From positions 62,001 to 126,000 of the forward strand of contig NZ_JACBNQ010000008.1 in the NCBI RefSeq assembly GCF_013403245.1: a stretch of 64,000 bases of DNA, in the 5' to 3' direction. The stretch comes from Sedimentibacter hydroxybenzoicus DSM 7310 (lineage in GTDB: Bacteria; Bacillota; Clostridia; Tissierellales; Sedimentibacteraceae). The first letter of the stretch is position 1; each line of letters opens with the position of its first letter. Shown one piece after another: positions 1-7,979 of the stretch. The position numbers and the translations under genes are program-made. The notes beneath the pieces were generated by a model. It was not told where the DNA came from. It worked only from the letters and a program-made list of their open reading frames with translations, and searched no databases.

Positions 1-46
1 AGTAAGACATCCTCACTCTGTTACCTATTTTCACAGGATGCGGCAT
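1..46 (-). CDS. rpoB: RNA polymerase beta subunit, N-terminal fragment
   Basis: Only the first 15 codons are inside the window; the gene runs off the left edge. The reading is MPHPVKIGNRVRMSY, which matches the usual amino terminus of Firmicutes RpoB (MxHPVxxGxRxRxSx). The ATG at 44-46 is preceded by a GAGGGGTG ribosome binding site. The position downstream of rplL is the universal rplKAJL-rpoBC order. Identification rests on this short peptide plus synteny, both of which agree. Confidence 0.9.
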   Translation of the reverse strand, partial: MPHPVKIGNRVRMSY

Positions 47-292
47 TCTTTCACCCCTCAGTTTAATTTTTTTTAGCATACAAATTCTATGCCAACATTT
101 TATGCTCATGGCAATATATAATAATATCACCAACAATTTTTTTTGTCAATATTTTTTTGCGTATACCATCGATATTTTTTAGAAAACACCTTAGGTATTA
201 TTGCCTGTTTTAGAAAATATATACATATAAAAATATGAAATGGGACACTATATAGAAAAACATCTATTATAGAAACATCCTTTACAATGAAA

Positions 293-351
293 GGGGACAC
301 ACCCTCTACAGATAGTCAACCTCCGAGGATAGTCCGTAGAGGAATGTCCCC
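293..351. repeat. Interspersed palindromic repeat, GGGGACACACC family, copy 1
   Basis: The ends are inverted: GGGGACACACC CTCTAC at the left and GTAGAG GAATGTCCCC at the right, with an internal spacer. Two related copies lie at 32464-32520 and 33461-33513. The layout is that of a REP-type short repeat. No transposase is nearby. Confidence 0.75.
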
Positions 352-370
352 ATGTCCACATAAGAATTAC

Positions 371-403
371 AAAAAGGACTTTATTGTTTTTATAAAGTCC
401 TTT
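371..403 (-). terminator. Intrinsic terminator/attenuator between rplL and rpoB
   Basis: A perfect 12-bp stem (AAAGGACTTTAT, 373-384, with 392-403) and a 7-base loop are followed on the minus strand by a short U run. It starts 16 bases after the rplL stop codon. Because rpoB follows, partial readthrough is expected. Confidence 0.8.
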
Positions 404-418
404 CTTCTGTCGTTTAAA

Positions 419-802
419 TTATTTTATTTCTACTGATGCGCCTTCAGCTTCTAAAGCTTCTTTCATTTTGTCAGCTTCTTCTTTAGAAACGCCTGTCTTT
501 AATGTAGTAGGTGCTCCGTCAACAGCATCCTTAGCTTCTTTTAATCCAAGACCTGTTAATTCTCTTACTACTTTTATAACTTTAATTTTTCCTGCACCTG
601 CACTTGAAAGTACTACGTCAAATTCAGTTTTTTCTTCTTCAGCCGGAGCTGCCGCACCGCCAGCTACTGCACCTGCAACTGCTACAGGAGCTGCTGCTGA
701 TACTCCGAATTCTTCTTCGATTGCTTTTACTAATTCATTTAATTCTAATACTGTTAATTGTTTTATTTCATCAATAAATTTTGTGATTTTTTCACTTGCC
801 AT
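419..802 (-). CDS. rplL: 50S ribosomal protein L7/L12
   Basis: L7/L12 forms the ribosomal stalk with L10 and recruits translation GTPases. The 127-residue product has the N-terminal dimerisation segment ([20 protein letters not shown]), an Ala/Pro-rich hinge around residues 37-57, and the C-terminal globular domain with the diagnostic [20 protein letters not shown] stretch and EGASVEIK end. A good AGGAGG site precedes the ATG. It follows rplJ after a 128-base spacer that holds a palindromic repeat. Confidence 0.97.
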   Translation of the reverse strand: MASEKITKFIDEIKQLTVLELNELVKAIEEEFGVSAAAPVAVAGAVAGGAAAPAEEEKTEFDVVLSSAGAGKIKVIKVVRELTGLGLKEAKDAVDGAPTTLKTGVSKEEADKMKEALEAEGASVEIK

Positions 803-857
803 TTTTAATATCCTCCTATTAATTTCATTAATTAATTTTTATTTTTCACTGTTATTT

Positions 858-934
858 ATAGGTTGTTGAAAATATTCGTCCCGCAAGACGCCGCTGAACA
901 GCAAGGTCGCAGGCGGTCATTTTCAGTGACCTAT
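858..934. repeat. Interspersed palindromic repeat, TTTTCAACA family, copy 1
   Basis: The outer arms ATAGGTTGTTGAAAAT and ATTTTCAGTGACCTAT are imperfect inverted repeats. The minus-strand segment covering 858-892 closely matches 53862-53896: GGCGxCTTGCxGGAxGAA followed by TTTTCAACAxCCTAT. The right end overlaps the rplJ stop codon (TAG, 931-933). Confidence 0.65.
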
Positions 935-1434
935 GCAACTTCTTCGTTTTTCTTTGATATCTGATCAAGCATATAAGCAAGATTTCTGATATTTCCTTGT
1001 AACACTCCGGCCAATTGTCCAAGCAGGATTTCTCTTGGCGGAACGCTGGCTAATGCTTTTACCTCATCAGCATTCATTACTTTGCCGTCAGCTATACCTG
1101 CTTTTATTACAATTGTATCATTGCTTGTTTTAGCAAAGTCATTAGTAACTTTAGCAGCAGATATTTCATCGGTTTGAGATATAGCAATCGCATTCGGCCC
1201 TTCCAGATTAGCTGTAATATCTTTATATCCTAACTCTTCAAACGCAAAACGCATTAAAGTGTTTTTATAAACTTTATATTCTACACCTGCTTCTCTGTAT
1301 TTATTTCTTAACTGAGTTGCTTTTTCAACAGATAAACCTTTATATTCGACTAACACAACTGATTTAGCATTTCTTAGCTTCTCAGTTATTTCGTTTACAA
1401 CTTGTTTTTTCTGTTCTAAAACTGATTGATTCAT
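931..1434 (-). CDS. rplJ: 50S ribosomal protein L10
   Basis: L10 anchors the L7/L12 dimers to 23S rRNA and represses its own operon by binding the mRNA leader. The 167-residue product has the L10 N-terminal pattern (ITEKLRNAKSVVLVEYKGLS), the YKVYKNTLMRFA motif near residue 55, and PPREILLGQLAGVLQ near residue 133. A strong GAGGAGGTG site lies before the ATG. An L10-leader structure lies directly upstream (1461-1557), so regulation by feedback is expected. The stop codon lies inside the edge of an interspersed repeat. Confidence 0.97.
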   Translation of the reverse strand: MNQSVLEQKKQVVNEITEKLRNAKSVVLVEYKGLSVEKATQLRNKYREAGVEYKVYKNTLMRFAFEELGYKDITANLEGPNAIAISQTDEISAAKVTNDFAKTSNDTIVIKAGIADGKVMNADEVKALASVPPREILLGQLAGVLQGNIRNLAYMLDQISKKNEEVA

Positions 1435-1460
1435 ACTTTACACCTCCTCAAAAAGAAAAT

Positions 1461-1557
1461 CTCTCCGCAGACGAAGAGAAACTTTTAATATATATAATAT
1501 CTATATTCTCACCTCGGTTGGATAATTAAACTCAATGAGTACCAACTGTCTGCGGTC
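1461..1557 (-). promoter_or_regulatory. Ribosomal protein L10 leader
   Basis: On the minus strand the spacer upstream of rplJ has the two distant pairing arms ACCGCAGAC (about 1548-1556) and GTCTGCGGA (about 1464-1472), enclosing a CCAACCGAGGTGAGA segment and an AT-rich hairpin. This matches the L10 leader family that binds L10(L12)4 and controls rplJL translation or transcription. The rplL-rpoB attenuator lies farther downstream. Confidence 0.8.
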
Positions 1558-1569
1558 ATTTATTCAATT

Positions 1570-1596
1570 TTTATATTAATTCATAGTCCTTGTCAA
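1570..1596 (-). promoter_or_regulatory. Putative sigma-A promoter for rplJL
   Basis: A perfect TTGACA (1591-1596) lies 15 bases upstream of TATAAA (1570-1575); a TAAAAA box at 17-base spacing overlaps it. It sits between rplA and the L10 leader, so it could start the leader transcript. The -10 is not consensus. Confidence 0.5.
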
Positions 1597-1600
1597 TACA

Positions 1601-2299
1601 TTAATCCATTAGTTTTGTTGTATTAAGCTTGATTCCAGGTCCCATTGTGCTTGCTATTGTAACACTTTTTAAGTATTTACCCTTTGCAGCAGCCGGTTTT
1701 GCCTTTACTATAGCATCCATGATTGCTTTAATATTGTCAACTAATTTTTGTGTACCGAAAGATTTTTTTCCTACAGGAACGTGAATAATATTAGTTTTAT
1801 CTAATCTGTATTCAACCTTACCTGCTTTAATCTCCTGAATTGCCTTAGCTACATCAAATGTTACCGTACCTGATTTCGGATTTGGCATTAATCCCTTAGG
1901 ACCTAATACTCTACCTAATCTACCAACAACACCCATCATATCCGGAGTTGCTATAACTACGTCAAACTCAAACCAGTTTTCTTTTTGAATTTTATCAGCC
2001 AATTCAGCTTCGCCTACGTAATCTGCTCCGGCTTCTTCAGCTTCTTTAGCTTTATCACCTTTTGCAAATACTAAAACACGAACTGTTTTACCTGTTCCGT
2101 GCGGCAGAACTACTGCGCCTCTTACTTGTTGGTCTGCATGTCTTGAATCTACACCTAATTTTACGTGAGCTTCCACAGTCTCATCGAAATTAGCTTTTGC
2201 TGTTGTAAGCATTGCTTCTACAGCTTCTTCCAAGTCGTATAATTTCAATTTATCAATTGATTTCATACTGTCTTGATATTTTTTTCCTCTCTTTGGCAT
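1601..2299 (-). CDS. rplA: 50S ribosomal protein L1
   Basis: L1 binds 23S rRNA at the exit-tRNA stalk. The 232-residue length is typical. Diagnostic stretches are [13 protein letters not shown] (about residue 83), [20 protein letters not shown] (about 115-135) with [12 protein letters not shown] following, and the C-terminal [13 protein letters not shown]. An AAGGAGGT site precedes the ATG. It follows rplK after about 55 bases and is probably cotranscribed with it. Confidence 0.97.
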   Translation of the reverse strand: MPKRGKKYQDSMKSIDKLKLYDLEEAVEAMLTTAKANFDETVEAHVKLGVDSRHADQQVRGAVVLPHGTGKTVRVLVFAKGDKAKEAEEAGADYVGEAELADKIQKENWFEFDVVIATPDMMGVVGRLGRVLGPKGLMPNPKSGTVTFDVAKAIQEIKAGKVEYRLDKTNIIHVPVGKKSFGTQKLVDNIKAIMDAIVKAKPAAAKGKYLKSVTIASTMGPGIKLNTTKLMD

Positions 2300-2354
2300 A
2301 TCATTAACCTCCTTAGTGGTCTAACAGCTTATCGCCTTCCACTGTGCCATATTG

Positions 2355-2780
2355 CTATTTTTCTACCGTTACACCCATACTTCTCGCAGTACCTGCCACT
2401 AAGCTCATAGCTGCTTCAACTGTATTGGCATTTAAATCCGGCATTTTTAATTTTGCGATTTCTTCGCATTTTTCTTTAGAAAGCTTTGCTACTTTCTTCT
2501 TGTTTGGTTCTCCCGAACCGCTTTCAATTCCAACTGCTTTTTTAATTAGAACTGCCACAGGCGGAGTTTTTGTGATAAATGTAAATGATCTATCCTGATA
2601 AACAGTTAATACTACCGGTATAATCATACCTGCCTGATCAGCTGTCTTTGCATTGAATTCTTTACAAAATCCCATTATATTCACACCATGAGGTCCTAAC
2701 GCTGTACCAACCGGTGGAGCCGGTGTTGCCTTACCTGCCGGTATTTGCAGTTTAACTAAAGCTGTTACCTTTTTAGCCAT
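2355..2780 (-). CDS. rplK: 50S ribosomal protein L11
   Basis: L11 forms the GTPase-associated centre and, in stringent-response organisms, supports RelA/Rel activation. The 141-residue product starts [20 protein letters not shown] and carries [20 protein letters not shown], the standard L11 N-terminal signature. The ATG at 2780 is chosen over an in-frame upstream start at 2798 because GGAGGTGCAACAC lies immediately before it and the protein then begins like all L11s. Operon neighbours are nusG upstream and rplA downstream. Confidence 0.97.
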   Translation of the reverse strand: MAKKVTALVKLQIPAGKATPAPPVGTALGPHGVNIMGFCKEFNAKTADQAGMIIPVVLTVYQDRSFTFITKTPPVAVLIKKAVGIESGSGEPNKKKVAKLSKEKCEEIAKLKMPDLNANTVEAAMSLVAGTARSMGVTVEK

Positions 2781-2825
2781 GTGTTGCACCTCCTTCATAC
2801 GAAACGCATGTATATTGATAAAGTA

Positions 2826-3353
2826 TTAAACTTTTTCAATCTGATCATAATCAAGTTCGATAAGAGTTTCTCTTCCAAACATTGATACAAAAGCTTTAAT
2901 TTTTCTTTTTTCTTGACTGATGCTTTCAACAGCACCTATAAAATCTTCAAACGGTCCTTCTTTGACCTTAATGGTATCTCCCGGTGCAAGTTCAATTACC
3001 GGTAATCTTTCTACAACACCAAGCGCCTTAACTTCTTCATCTGATAAAGGAACCGGTTTGGATCCCGGACCGACGAAGCCGGTTACTCCCCTCGTATTTC
3101 TTACAAGATACCAAGATTCATCAGTCATTATCATTTTAATAATTACATAACTGGGGAACATTTTTCTTTCTTTTATTTTCTTCTTGCCGTTTTTAACTTC
3201 AGCCACTTCTTCAACCGGCACCCTAACTTCAAAAATTATATCTTGCATTTCTCTGTTTTCAACAAGCTTTTCGATGTTAGCCTTTACTTTGTTCTCATGT
3301 CCCGAATATGTATGAACTACATACCATCTTGATCCTTGTGATTCTTGTTTCAT
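2826..3353 (-). CDS. nusG: Transcription termination/antitermination factor NusG
   Basis: NusG binds RNA polymerase and couples it to Rho or ribosomes. The 175-residue product has the NGN domain (RWYVVHTYSGHENKVKANIE at the N terminus, MFPSYVIIKM near 86) and a C-terminal KOW domain (PGDTIKVKEGPFEDFIGAVE). An AAAGGAG site precedes the ATG. It lies 15 bases downstream of secE, in the classical secE-nusG-rplK order. Confidence 0.97.
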   Translation of the reverse strand: MKQESQGSRWYVVHTYSGHENKVKANIEKLVENREMQDIIFEVRVPVEEVAEVKNGKKKIKERKMFPSYVIIKMIMTDESWYLVRNTRGVTGFVGPGSKPVPLSDEEVKALGVVERLPVIELAPGDTIKVKEGPFEDFIGAVESISQEKRKIKAFVSMFGRETLIELDYDQIEKV

Positions 3354-3368
3354 ACCAGTGCTCCTTTA

Positions 3369-3581
3369 TTATACAATCAATCCAACCAAGTTCTGGAATA
3401 TGAGATCTAATCCCCAAATTACGAGTGTCATAGCAAAAGTAGTAGCAAGTACAACTATAGTATAATTTGTTAATTCCTTTTTAGTAGGCCAATTTACTTT
3501 TTTTAATTCAGCTCTTACGCCTTTAAAATAATTGCTTACCCTACTTGTAAATTTTGGTTTTTCATTTTCTCTATTTGACAT
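3369..3581 (-). CDS. secE: Preprotein translocase subunit SecE
   Basis: SecE clamps the SecYEG channel. The 70-residue protein has the short form common in Gram-positives: a basic cytoplasmic N terminus, the conserved amphipathic helix GVRAELKKVNWPTKKELTNY, and one membrane span at about residues 44-66. An AGAGGTG site lies before the ATG. It is between rpmG and nusG. Confidence 0.96.
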   Translation of the reverse strand: MSNRENEKPKFTSRVSNYFKGVRAELKKVNWPTKKELTNYTIVVLATTFAMTLVIWGLDLIFQNLVGLIV

Positions 3582-3604
3582 TTACAACACCTCTAATACG
3601 GTTA

Positions 3605-3754
3605 TTATTTTGTTTCCTTGTGTAAAGTATGCTTTTTACAGAACTTGCAGTATTTATTCAACTCTATTCTTTCTGGGTTTTCTCTTTTGTTTTTTTCTGT
3701 ATCATAGTTTCTTTGTTTGCACTCTGTGCAAGCTAACTTAACTGCTACTCTCAT
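3605..3754 (-). CDS. rpmG: 50S ribosomal protein L33, zinc-binding form
   Basis: This short reading frame encodes 49 residues beginning [19 protein letters not shown] and ending HTLHKETK. It keeps both CxxC pairs (Cys9/Cys12 and Cys36/Cys39), so it is the zinc-binding (C+) L33 type rather than the Cys-free paralogue made under zinc limitation. A GGAGGTGTGGA ribosome binding site precedes the ATG. It is the first gene of the rpmG-secE-nusG run. Confidence 0.95.
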   Translation of the reverse strand: MRVAVKLACTECKQRNYDTEKNKRENPERIELNKYCKFCKKHTLHKETK

Positions 3755-3798
3755 TCCACACCTCCGGACTCTTGTTTACATAGCCAATTATCTTTATC

Positions 3799-3827
3799 AA
3801 GATATCATAATTAAATTCAACTGTCAA
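3799..3827 (-). promoter_or_regulatory. Sigma-A promoter upstream of rpmG-secE-nusG
   Basis: TTGACA (3822-3827) is separated by 17 bases from TATCTT (3799-3804). It lies about 45 bases upstream of the rpmG start and just downstream of the tuf terminator. Confidence 0.75.
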
Positions 3828-3863
3828 CATTTTTTTAATGTTTCATGGTCTATTGAACTCACT

Positions 3864-3897
3864 AAAAAAAGCCCCTGCCAAAGCAAAAGCTTTTTTT
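3864..3897 (-). terminator. Intrinsic terminator of tuf
   Basis: On the minus strand AAAAAAGCTTTTGC and GCAGGGGCTTTTTT pair (with three G-U pairs) around a TTTG loop, and the stem ends in a U run. It starts about 50 bases after the tuf stop codon. Confidence 0.8.
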
Positions 3898-3948
3898 GTA
3901 GCAATTCATTCTACTATAATAAAAACATATTGTCAAGAACTTTTTTTG

Positions 3949-5142
3949 CTATTTTATTATGCTAGTAACAACGCCTGATCCAACTGTTCTTCCGCCTTCT
4001 CTGATAGCGAATCTTAATCCTTCTTCGATAGCGATTGGGTGGATTAACTCAACTATAAATCTTGAGTTGTCTCCAGGCATACACATTTCTATTCCTTCTT
4101 CTAAGTCTATTTGTCCTGTGATATCTGTTGTTCTGAAATAAAATTGTGGTCTGTATCCGTTAAAGAATGGTGTATGTCTTCCACCTTCTTCTTTTGTTAA
4201 TACGTATACTTCTGCATTGAATTTTGTATGTGGTGTTATTGATCCCGGTTTTGCCAGTACTTGACCTCTTTGGATGTCTGTTCTTTGTACTCCTCTAAGA
4301 AGTGCTCCTATATTGTCTCCTGCTTGTGCCTGATCAAGTAATTTCTTGAACATTTCTACACCTGTACACACTGTTTCTGTCGGTTCGTCGTTTAATCCTA
4401 CTATTTGAACTTTATCCTGAACCTTCAATATTCCTCTTTCTACTCTGCCTGTCGCTACTGTTCCTCTTCCTGTGATTGAGAACACGTCTTCTACCGGCAT
4501 TAAGAATGGTTTGTCAACGTCTCTTTCCGGTGTTGGTACCCATGCGTCAACTTCTTCCATTAACTTAACTATTTTATCTCCCCATGGTCCGTCCGGATCT
4601 TCTAATGCTTTTAATGCTGATCCCACTATGATTGGTGTGTTGTCTCCGTCAAATTCATATTCTGATAATAGTTCTCTTACTTCCATTTCAACTAATTCTA
4701 TTAGCTCAGGATCGTCTACCATATCTTCTTTGTTTAAGAATACTACCAGTTTAGGAACTCCTACCTGTCTTGATAACAGTATATGCTCTCTTGTTTGTGG
4801 CATCGGACCATCTGCTGCTGATACAACTAAGATTCCTCCGTCCATCTGTGCTGCTCCTGTTATCATGTTCTTTACATAGTCAGCATGACCCGGGCAGTCA
4901 ACGTGTGCGTAGTGTCTGTTTGCTGTTTCATACTCTACGTGTGATGTTGATATTGTGATTCCTCTTTCTCTTTCTTCCGGAGCTTTATCTATATTGTCAT
5001 AGCTTACAAATTCTCCGGTTCCGAATCTCTTATTCAATGTCATTGTGATTGCTGCTGTTAATGTTGTCTTTCCATGGTCTACGTGGCCTATGGTTCCAAT
5101 ATTTACGTGTGGCTTATTTCTTTCAAATTTTGCTTTTGCCAT
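3949..5142 (-). CDS. tuf: Translation elongation factor Tu
   Basis: EF-Tu delivers aminoacyl-tRNA to the ribosome as a GTP complex. The 397-residue protein has all G motifs: GHVDHGKT (19-26), [20 protein letters not shown] and the SAL motif (VGSALKALE), then domains 2 and 3 ending [15 protein letters not shown]. It is full length. A tRNA-Thr gene lies 81 bases upstream and is probably cotranscribed; its own terminator follows. Confidence 0.98.
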   Translation of the reverse strand: MAKAKFERNKPHVNIGTIGHVDHGKTTLTAAITMTLNKRFGTGEFVSYDNIDKAPEERERGITISTSHVEYETANRHYAHVDCPGHADYVKNMITGAAQMDGGILVVSAADGPMPQTREHILLSRQVGVPKLVVFLNKEDMVDDPELIELVEMEVRELLSEYEFDGDNTPIIVGSALKALEDPDGPWGDKIVKLMEEVDAWVPTPERDVDKPFLMPVEDVFSITGRGTVATGRVERGILKVQDKVQIVGLNDEPTETVCTGVEMFKKLLDQAQAGDNIGALLRGVQRTDIQRGQVLAKPGSITPHTKFNAEVYVLTKEEGGRHTPFFNGYRPQFYFRTTDITGQIDLEEGIEMCMPGDNSRFIVELIHPIAIEEGLRFAIREGGRTVGSGVVTSIIK

Positions 5143-5223
5143 TTCTTTCCTCCCTGAATTTCTAATTATTCATTCATTATTTTGTTTTTTATGCAGTGAA
5201 CCATTACGGCATAAGCCGTTATT

Positions 5224-5299
5224 TGGAGCTTACGAGCAGACTCGAACTGCCGACCTCTTCATTACCAATGAAGTGCTCTACCACCTGAGCTACGCAAGC
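5224..5299 (-). tRNA. tRNA-Thr (anticodon GGT)
   Basis: The 76-base gene folds as a complete cloverleaf. The acceptor arm GCTTGCG pairs with CGTAAGC (one G-U), the D arm is GCTC/GAGC, and the anticodon stem CTTCA/TGAAG holds the loop TTGGTAA with anticodon GGT. The T arm has TTCGAGT in its loop. The 3' CCA is encoded. It lies upstream of tuf on the same strand. Confidence 0.95.
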
Positions 5300-5387
5300 A
5301 CTATGCATGTTGAAATTCCAAGATTTCATATTGTTAGTGCTTCATTTTTTGCTTTTAAGAGCACCTACTTCCTATTTTTCTTTGTAG

Positions 5388-5416
5388 ATTATAACACCGA
5401 AGGTAGAATAAATCAA
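5388..5416 (-). promoter_or_regulatory. Sigma-A promoter for tRNA-Thr and tuf
   Basis: TTGATT (5411-5416), a 17-base spacer and a perfect TATAAT (5388-5393) lie about 90 bases upstream of the tRNA-Thr 5' end, just after the sigH terminator. Confidence 0.7.
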
Positions 5417-5450
5417 GAGTATTTTTCGTAGAAAAGTGGGGCCATGAAAT

Positions 5451-5478
5451 AAAAAAATGGTTATCATCTAACCATTTT
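5451..5478 (-). terminator. Intrinsic terminator of sigH
   Basis: A 10-bp stem (AAAATGGTTA, 5454-5463, with 5469-5478) and a 5-base loop are followed on the minus strand by a run of T. It lies immediately after the sigH stop codon. Confidence 0.85.
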
Positions 5479-5479
5479 A

Positions 5480-6127
5480 CTAACACAATATTTTCTCTTT
5501 ATTGCTGCTGATTTTCTTTTTAGCTCTTTGCAATGCGTTATCTACTGATTTTATGCTTTTATTCAAAGCAGCTGATATTTCTACGTATGATTTACCCTTT
5601 CCATACTCAGTCAAAACAATCTTTTCGAATTCGCTTAATTCTTCGGACATTACGCTATAATACTGTTTAATTTCTTCCTTACATATAATTACATTTTCCG
5701 GATTTAATCTTTCCAAGTCGGAATAACACCCTCCAATATTAATTTCATAATCAATATTAGAGTAATCACAAACTGACTGAATATTACTTAACACTTCATA
5801 AGATTTAGTTTTCCTTATTGCTGTAATAACCTGCCTTCTGATGCACACTTCAGCAAAGCCGCGGAAGCTGTTTCCCAATTCTTCATTGTAACCTTCTATT
5901 GCTTTCATTAAGCCAATCATAGCTTCCTGAAACAAATCATCGATACCGCCGCCCACTAAGAAAAAGGAACTTGTAATCCTTTTAATTATATATGTGTACC
6001 TCTTATACAAACACCTTTCGGCATGGTCATTTCCATCCTTTATCTCTCGAATAAGTTCCTCGTCTGAAAGTGCGTCATATCTTTTTTTATAATCTAAATT
6101 ACTAAAAATGCTAATAGAACTTATCAT
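5480..6127 (-). CDS. sigH: RNA polymerase sigma factor SigH (early sporulation)
   Basis: SigH directs stationary-phase and early sporulation genes in Firmicutes. The 215-residue protein has sigma-70 region 2 (DDLFQEAMIGLMKAIEGYN, FRGFAEVCIRRQVITAIR) and region 4 (SEFEKIVLTEYGKGKSYVEI with a helix-turn-helix ending SIKSVDNALQRAKKKI). The order cysS-mrnC-rlmB-yacP-sigH supports SigH over other alternative sigma factors. GGGGGAAG precedes the ATG. A separate consensus promoter and an inverted repeat lie in the 143-base gap upstream, so it can be expressed apart from the cysS operon. Confidence 0.93.
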   Translation of the reverse strand: MISSISIFSNLDYKKRYDALSDEELIREIKDGNDHAERCLYKRYTYIIKRITSSFFLVGGGIDDLFQEAMIGLMKAIEGYNEELGNSFRGFAEVCIRRQVITAIRKTKSYEVLSNIQSVCDYSNIDYEINIGGCYSDLERLNPENVIICKEEIKQYYSVMSEELSEFEKIVLTEYGKGKSYVEISAALNKSIKSVDNALQRAKKKISSNKEKILC

Positions 6128-6195
6128 TGACTTCCCCCATTAAACGTAATAAATTAGTAATTTTTTCACAAACCAACAGAGAATTATATGAAAAT

Positions 6196-6223
6196 CTTAA
6201 GAAAGCTTTGCGAAATTCTTAAG
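6196..6223. promoter_or_regulatory. Inverted repeat upstream of sigH, possible operator
   Basis: CTTAAGAA (6196-6203) and TTCTTAAG (6216-6223) are perfect 8-bp inverted arms around 12 bases. They lie 15 bases downstream of the -10 box, in the untranslated leader of sigH, where a repressor could act. No known regulator is assigned. Confidence 0.4.
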
Positions 6224-6237
6224 AATGTTGTATGAAA

Positions 6238-6266
6238 ATTATATTAAATTTTACAATTAGTGTCAA
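6238..6266 (-). promoter_or_regulatory. Consensus sigma-A promoter of sigH
   Basis: A perfect TTGACA (6261-6266), 17-base spacer and perfect TATAAT (6238-6243) lie about 110 bases upstream of the sigH start. Confidence 0.8.
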
Positions 6267-6270
6267 GACA

Positions 6271-6789
6271 TTATATATTTCTTCTCAGTTTTTCTAATTT
6301 TTTCAAAGTTTCAGGTCCTAAAACCTGGTCAATATTTGTTCCTTTTTGTCGAGTTTTTTCATATTTTGTTCTAATGTCCTTTTTTGTGTTCTCAAGTTCC
6401 AAAAGCATTTCCTGTGCGGATATACGTGTTCCTCCTCTTGAAATCACTATCTGTTGTATGGCCGAATCAGAGGTTGCCACCTGAACACTTTCGTATCTGC
6501 CTATTTTATCAAGCTGTTTTTCTATGTAGCTGTCTGCCGTTTCATGCTCCTTCGTATAAATAATTTCAACTCCTGCAATTATTTCCTTTTTCTCAATACT
6601 TCCCTTAACTAAATGAGCATCAAAGACAACAATTAATTTTATGCCTCTGTATGCCTGATATTCAACTAATAGCTCTATAAGCTTATTCCTCGAATTTTCT
6701 ATATTTCCGGAAATATCTTTATAATAGTTCCATTGATTTATAATGTTGTATCCGTCTACAAATAAATATTCTTTTTTTGTGCGAGCCAT
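6271..6789 (-). CDS. yacP: NYN-domain ribonuclease-like protein (YacP family)
   Basis: The 172-residue protein belongs to the NYN (PIN-like) nuclease fold. The N-terminal YLFVDGYNIINQW carries the catalytic-type Asp, KLIVVFDAHLVKG follows, and HETADSYIEKQLDKIG with VATSDSAIQQ supply further acidic residues. YacP/Rae1-type proteins cleave mRNA on ribosomes in Bacillus. It starts one base after rlmB ends, so the two are translationally coupled. A GAGGATT site precedes the ATG. The exact RNA target is not known here. Confidence 0.88.
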   Translation of the reverse strand: MARTKKEYLFVDGYNIINQWNYYKDISGNIENSRNKLIELLVEYQAYRGIKLIVVFDAHLVKGSIEKKEIIAGVEIIYTKEHETADSYIEKQLDKIGRYESVQVATSDSAIQQIVISRGGTRISAQEMLLELENTKKDIRTKYEKTRQKGTNIDQVLGPETLKKLEKLRRNI

Positions 6790-6790
6790 T

Positions 6791-7519
6791 TCAAAATCCT
6801 CTTTGCTTCATAATTTCATAAATTATAATAGAGGCTGCGCATGATGCATTTAAAGAATTTACTTTGCCCTTCATAGGAATTTTAACTAAGGTGTCGCATT
6901 TTTCCTTAACCAATCTGCCTATTCCAAAGCCTTCACTTCCTATAACCAAGCCAACGGGAGCATCAAATTTCTCATCCGATATATTATTGCCGTCCATGTG
7001 AGCACCATATATCCACAGACCCTTTTGCTTTAATTCTTCAATTGTATTACTTATATTTGTAACTCTTGCGATCGGCAAATATTCAACAGCTCCGGCAGAG
7101 GATTTGGCAACCACACCGTTTACCTGAGCTGCTCGTCTCTTAGGTATAATGATGCCATGAGCACCCATACATTCTGCCGTTCTTATAATTGCTCCTAAAT
7201 TATGTACATCTGTTATTTCATCAAGAATTATAACAAACGGCTTTTCGCCTTTTTCCTTTGCAAGATTTAAAATATAATCAATTTCCTTATATTCATACTC
7301 CATTGCTTCGGCAATGACACCTTGATGTCTTTTATTTTCGCTTAATCTGTCAAGCGTGGCTTTATCAACATTTTTTACAAGGATATTTTTCTGTTTGGCA
7401 AGCTCAATTATTCTCTTTAACGAGCCGTCTGTTACATCCCTGCTTACTAATATTGTATCTATTTCCGCCTCACTTCTCAAAGCTTCAATTACAGGATTTT
7501 TACCCTCAATTATCCTCAT
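6791..7519 (-). CDS. rlmB: 23S rRNA (guanosine-2'-O-)-methyltransferase RlmB family
   Basis: This SPOUT-class (TrmH) enzyme methylates a ribose in 23S rRNA. It has an N-terminal substrate-binding domain (IEGKNPVIEALRSEAEIDTI) and the knotted domain with motifs DEITDVHNLGAIIRTAECMG, VIGSEGFGIGRLVKEKCD and IPMKGKVNSLNASCAASI. I prefer the ATG at 7519, because AAAGG is spaced about 9 bases from it; the in-frame ATG at 7528 abuts that site. It overlaps the end of mrnC. Confidence 0.92.
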   Translation of the reverse strand: MRIIEGKNPVIEALRSEAEIDTILVSRDVTDGSLKRIIELAKQKNILVKNVDKATLDRLSENKRHQGVIAEAMEYEYKEIDYILNLAKEKGEKPFVIILDEITDVHNLGAIIRTAECMGAHGIIIPKRRAAQVNGVVAKSSAGAVEYLPIARVTNISNTIEELKQKGLWIYGAHMDGNNISDEKFDAPVGLVIGSEGFGIGRLVKEKCDTLVKIPMKGKVNSLNASCAASIIIYEIMKQRGF

Positions 7520-7979
7520 TTTTTTCATCCTTTTCGTTTATTATATTAACTGTTTTATTAAACAAAATCATCAGCCTGTTAATGTCATTGCTTAGATAAA
7601 GATATCCGAACAAAGCCTCAAAGCCGGTTGCATATCTGTATTCCATCAGCTCGGCATTCTTAGGCGAAGATGTTATTTTTGCATTTCTGCCTCTTTTAAC
7701 TATCCTTTTTTCTTCTTCTGTCAGTTCATCCTCAAGCTTACTTATTACATAAGCCTGAGAACTTGCTTTCACAAAATTTACGGATATCTTATGCATTTTA
7801 TTTACATTTATATCGTGGTTGTGGATAATGTAGCTCCTGACCAGCAGCTCATAAACAGCATCACCTGCATAAGCCAACTGTGCAGGTGAATACATAAAAA
7901 ATTTTTTTGAATCTGAGGTGCTGCTTAAATTTCTTAATAATTCTTCATCTGTTGTTTTATTTAGTTTATTCTCTTCCAA
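7506..7979 (-). CDS. mrnC: Mini-ribonuclease III
   Basis: MrnC matures the 3' and 5' ends of 23S rRNA. The 157-residue protein is an RNase III catalytic domain without a dsRNA-binding domain: LAYAGDAVYELLVRSYI holds the signature Asp, and ATGFEALFGYLYL the second acidic site. The start is a TTG at 7977-7979 inside the last codons of cysS, with an AGGGTG site four bases before it. The 19-base overlap with cysS is the usual coupling in this operon. Confidence 0.93.
   Translation of the reverse strand: MEENKLNKTTDEELLRNLSSTSDSKKFFMYSPAQLAYAGDAVYELLVRSYIIHNHDINVNKMHKISVNFVKASSQAYVISKLEDELTEEEKRIVKRGRNAKITSSPKNAELMEYRYATGFEALFGYLYLSNDINRLMILFNKTVNIINEKDEKNEDN

Larger units (their letters stand above)
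47..418 (-). other. rplL-rpoB intergenic leader with terminator and repeat
   Basis: This 370-base gap separates rplL from rpoB. Going in the direction of transcription it holds an intrinsic terminator or attenuator hairpin at 371-403, a GGGGACACACC-type palindromic repeat at 293-351, then about 200 bases of very AT-rich sequence with no coding potential. A gap and attenuator between the ribosomal protein genes and rpoB is common in bacteria and lowers rpoBC expression relative to L7/L12. Confidence 0.7.

Noticed and set aside
3959-4958. Long open frames antisense to tuf
   Set aside because: They follow from the codon bias of a strongly expressed gene, have no ribosome binding sites and resemble no protein family.
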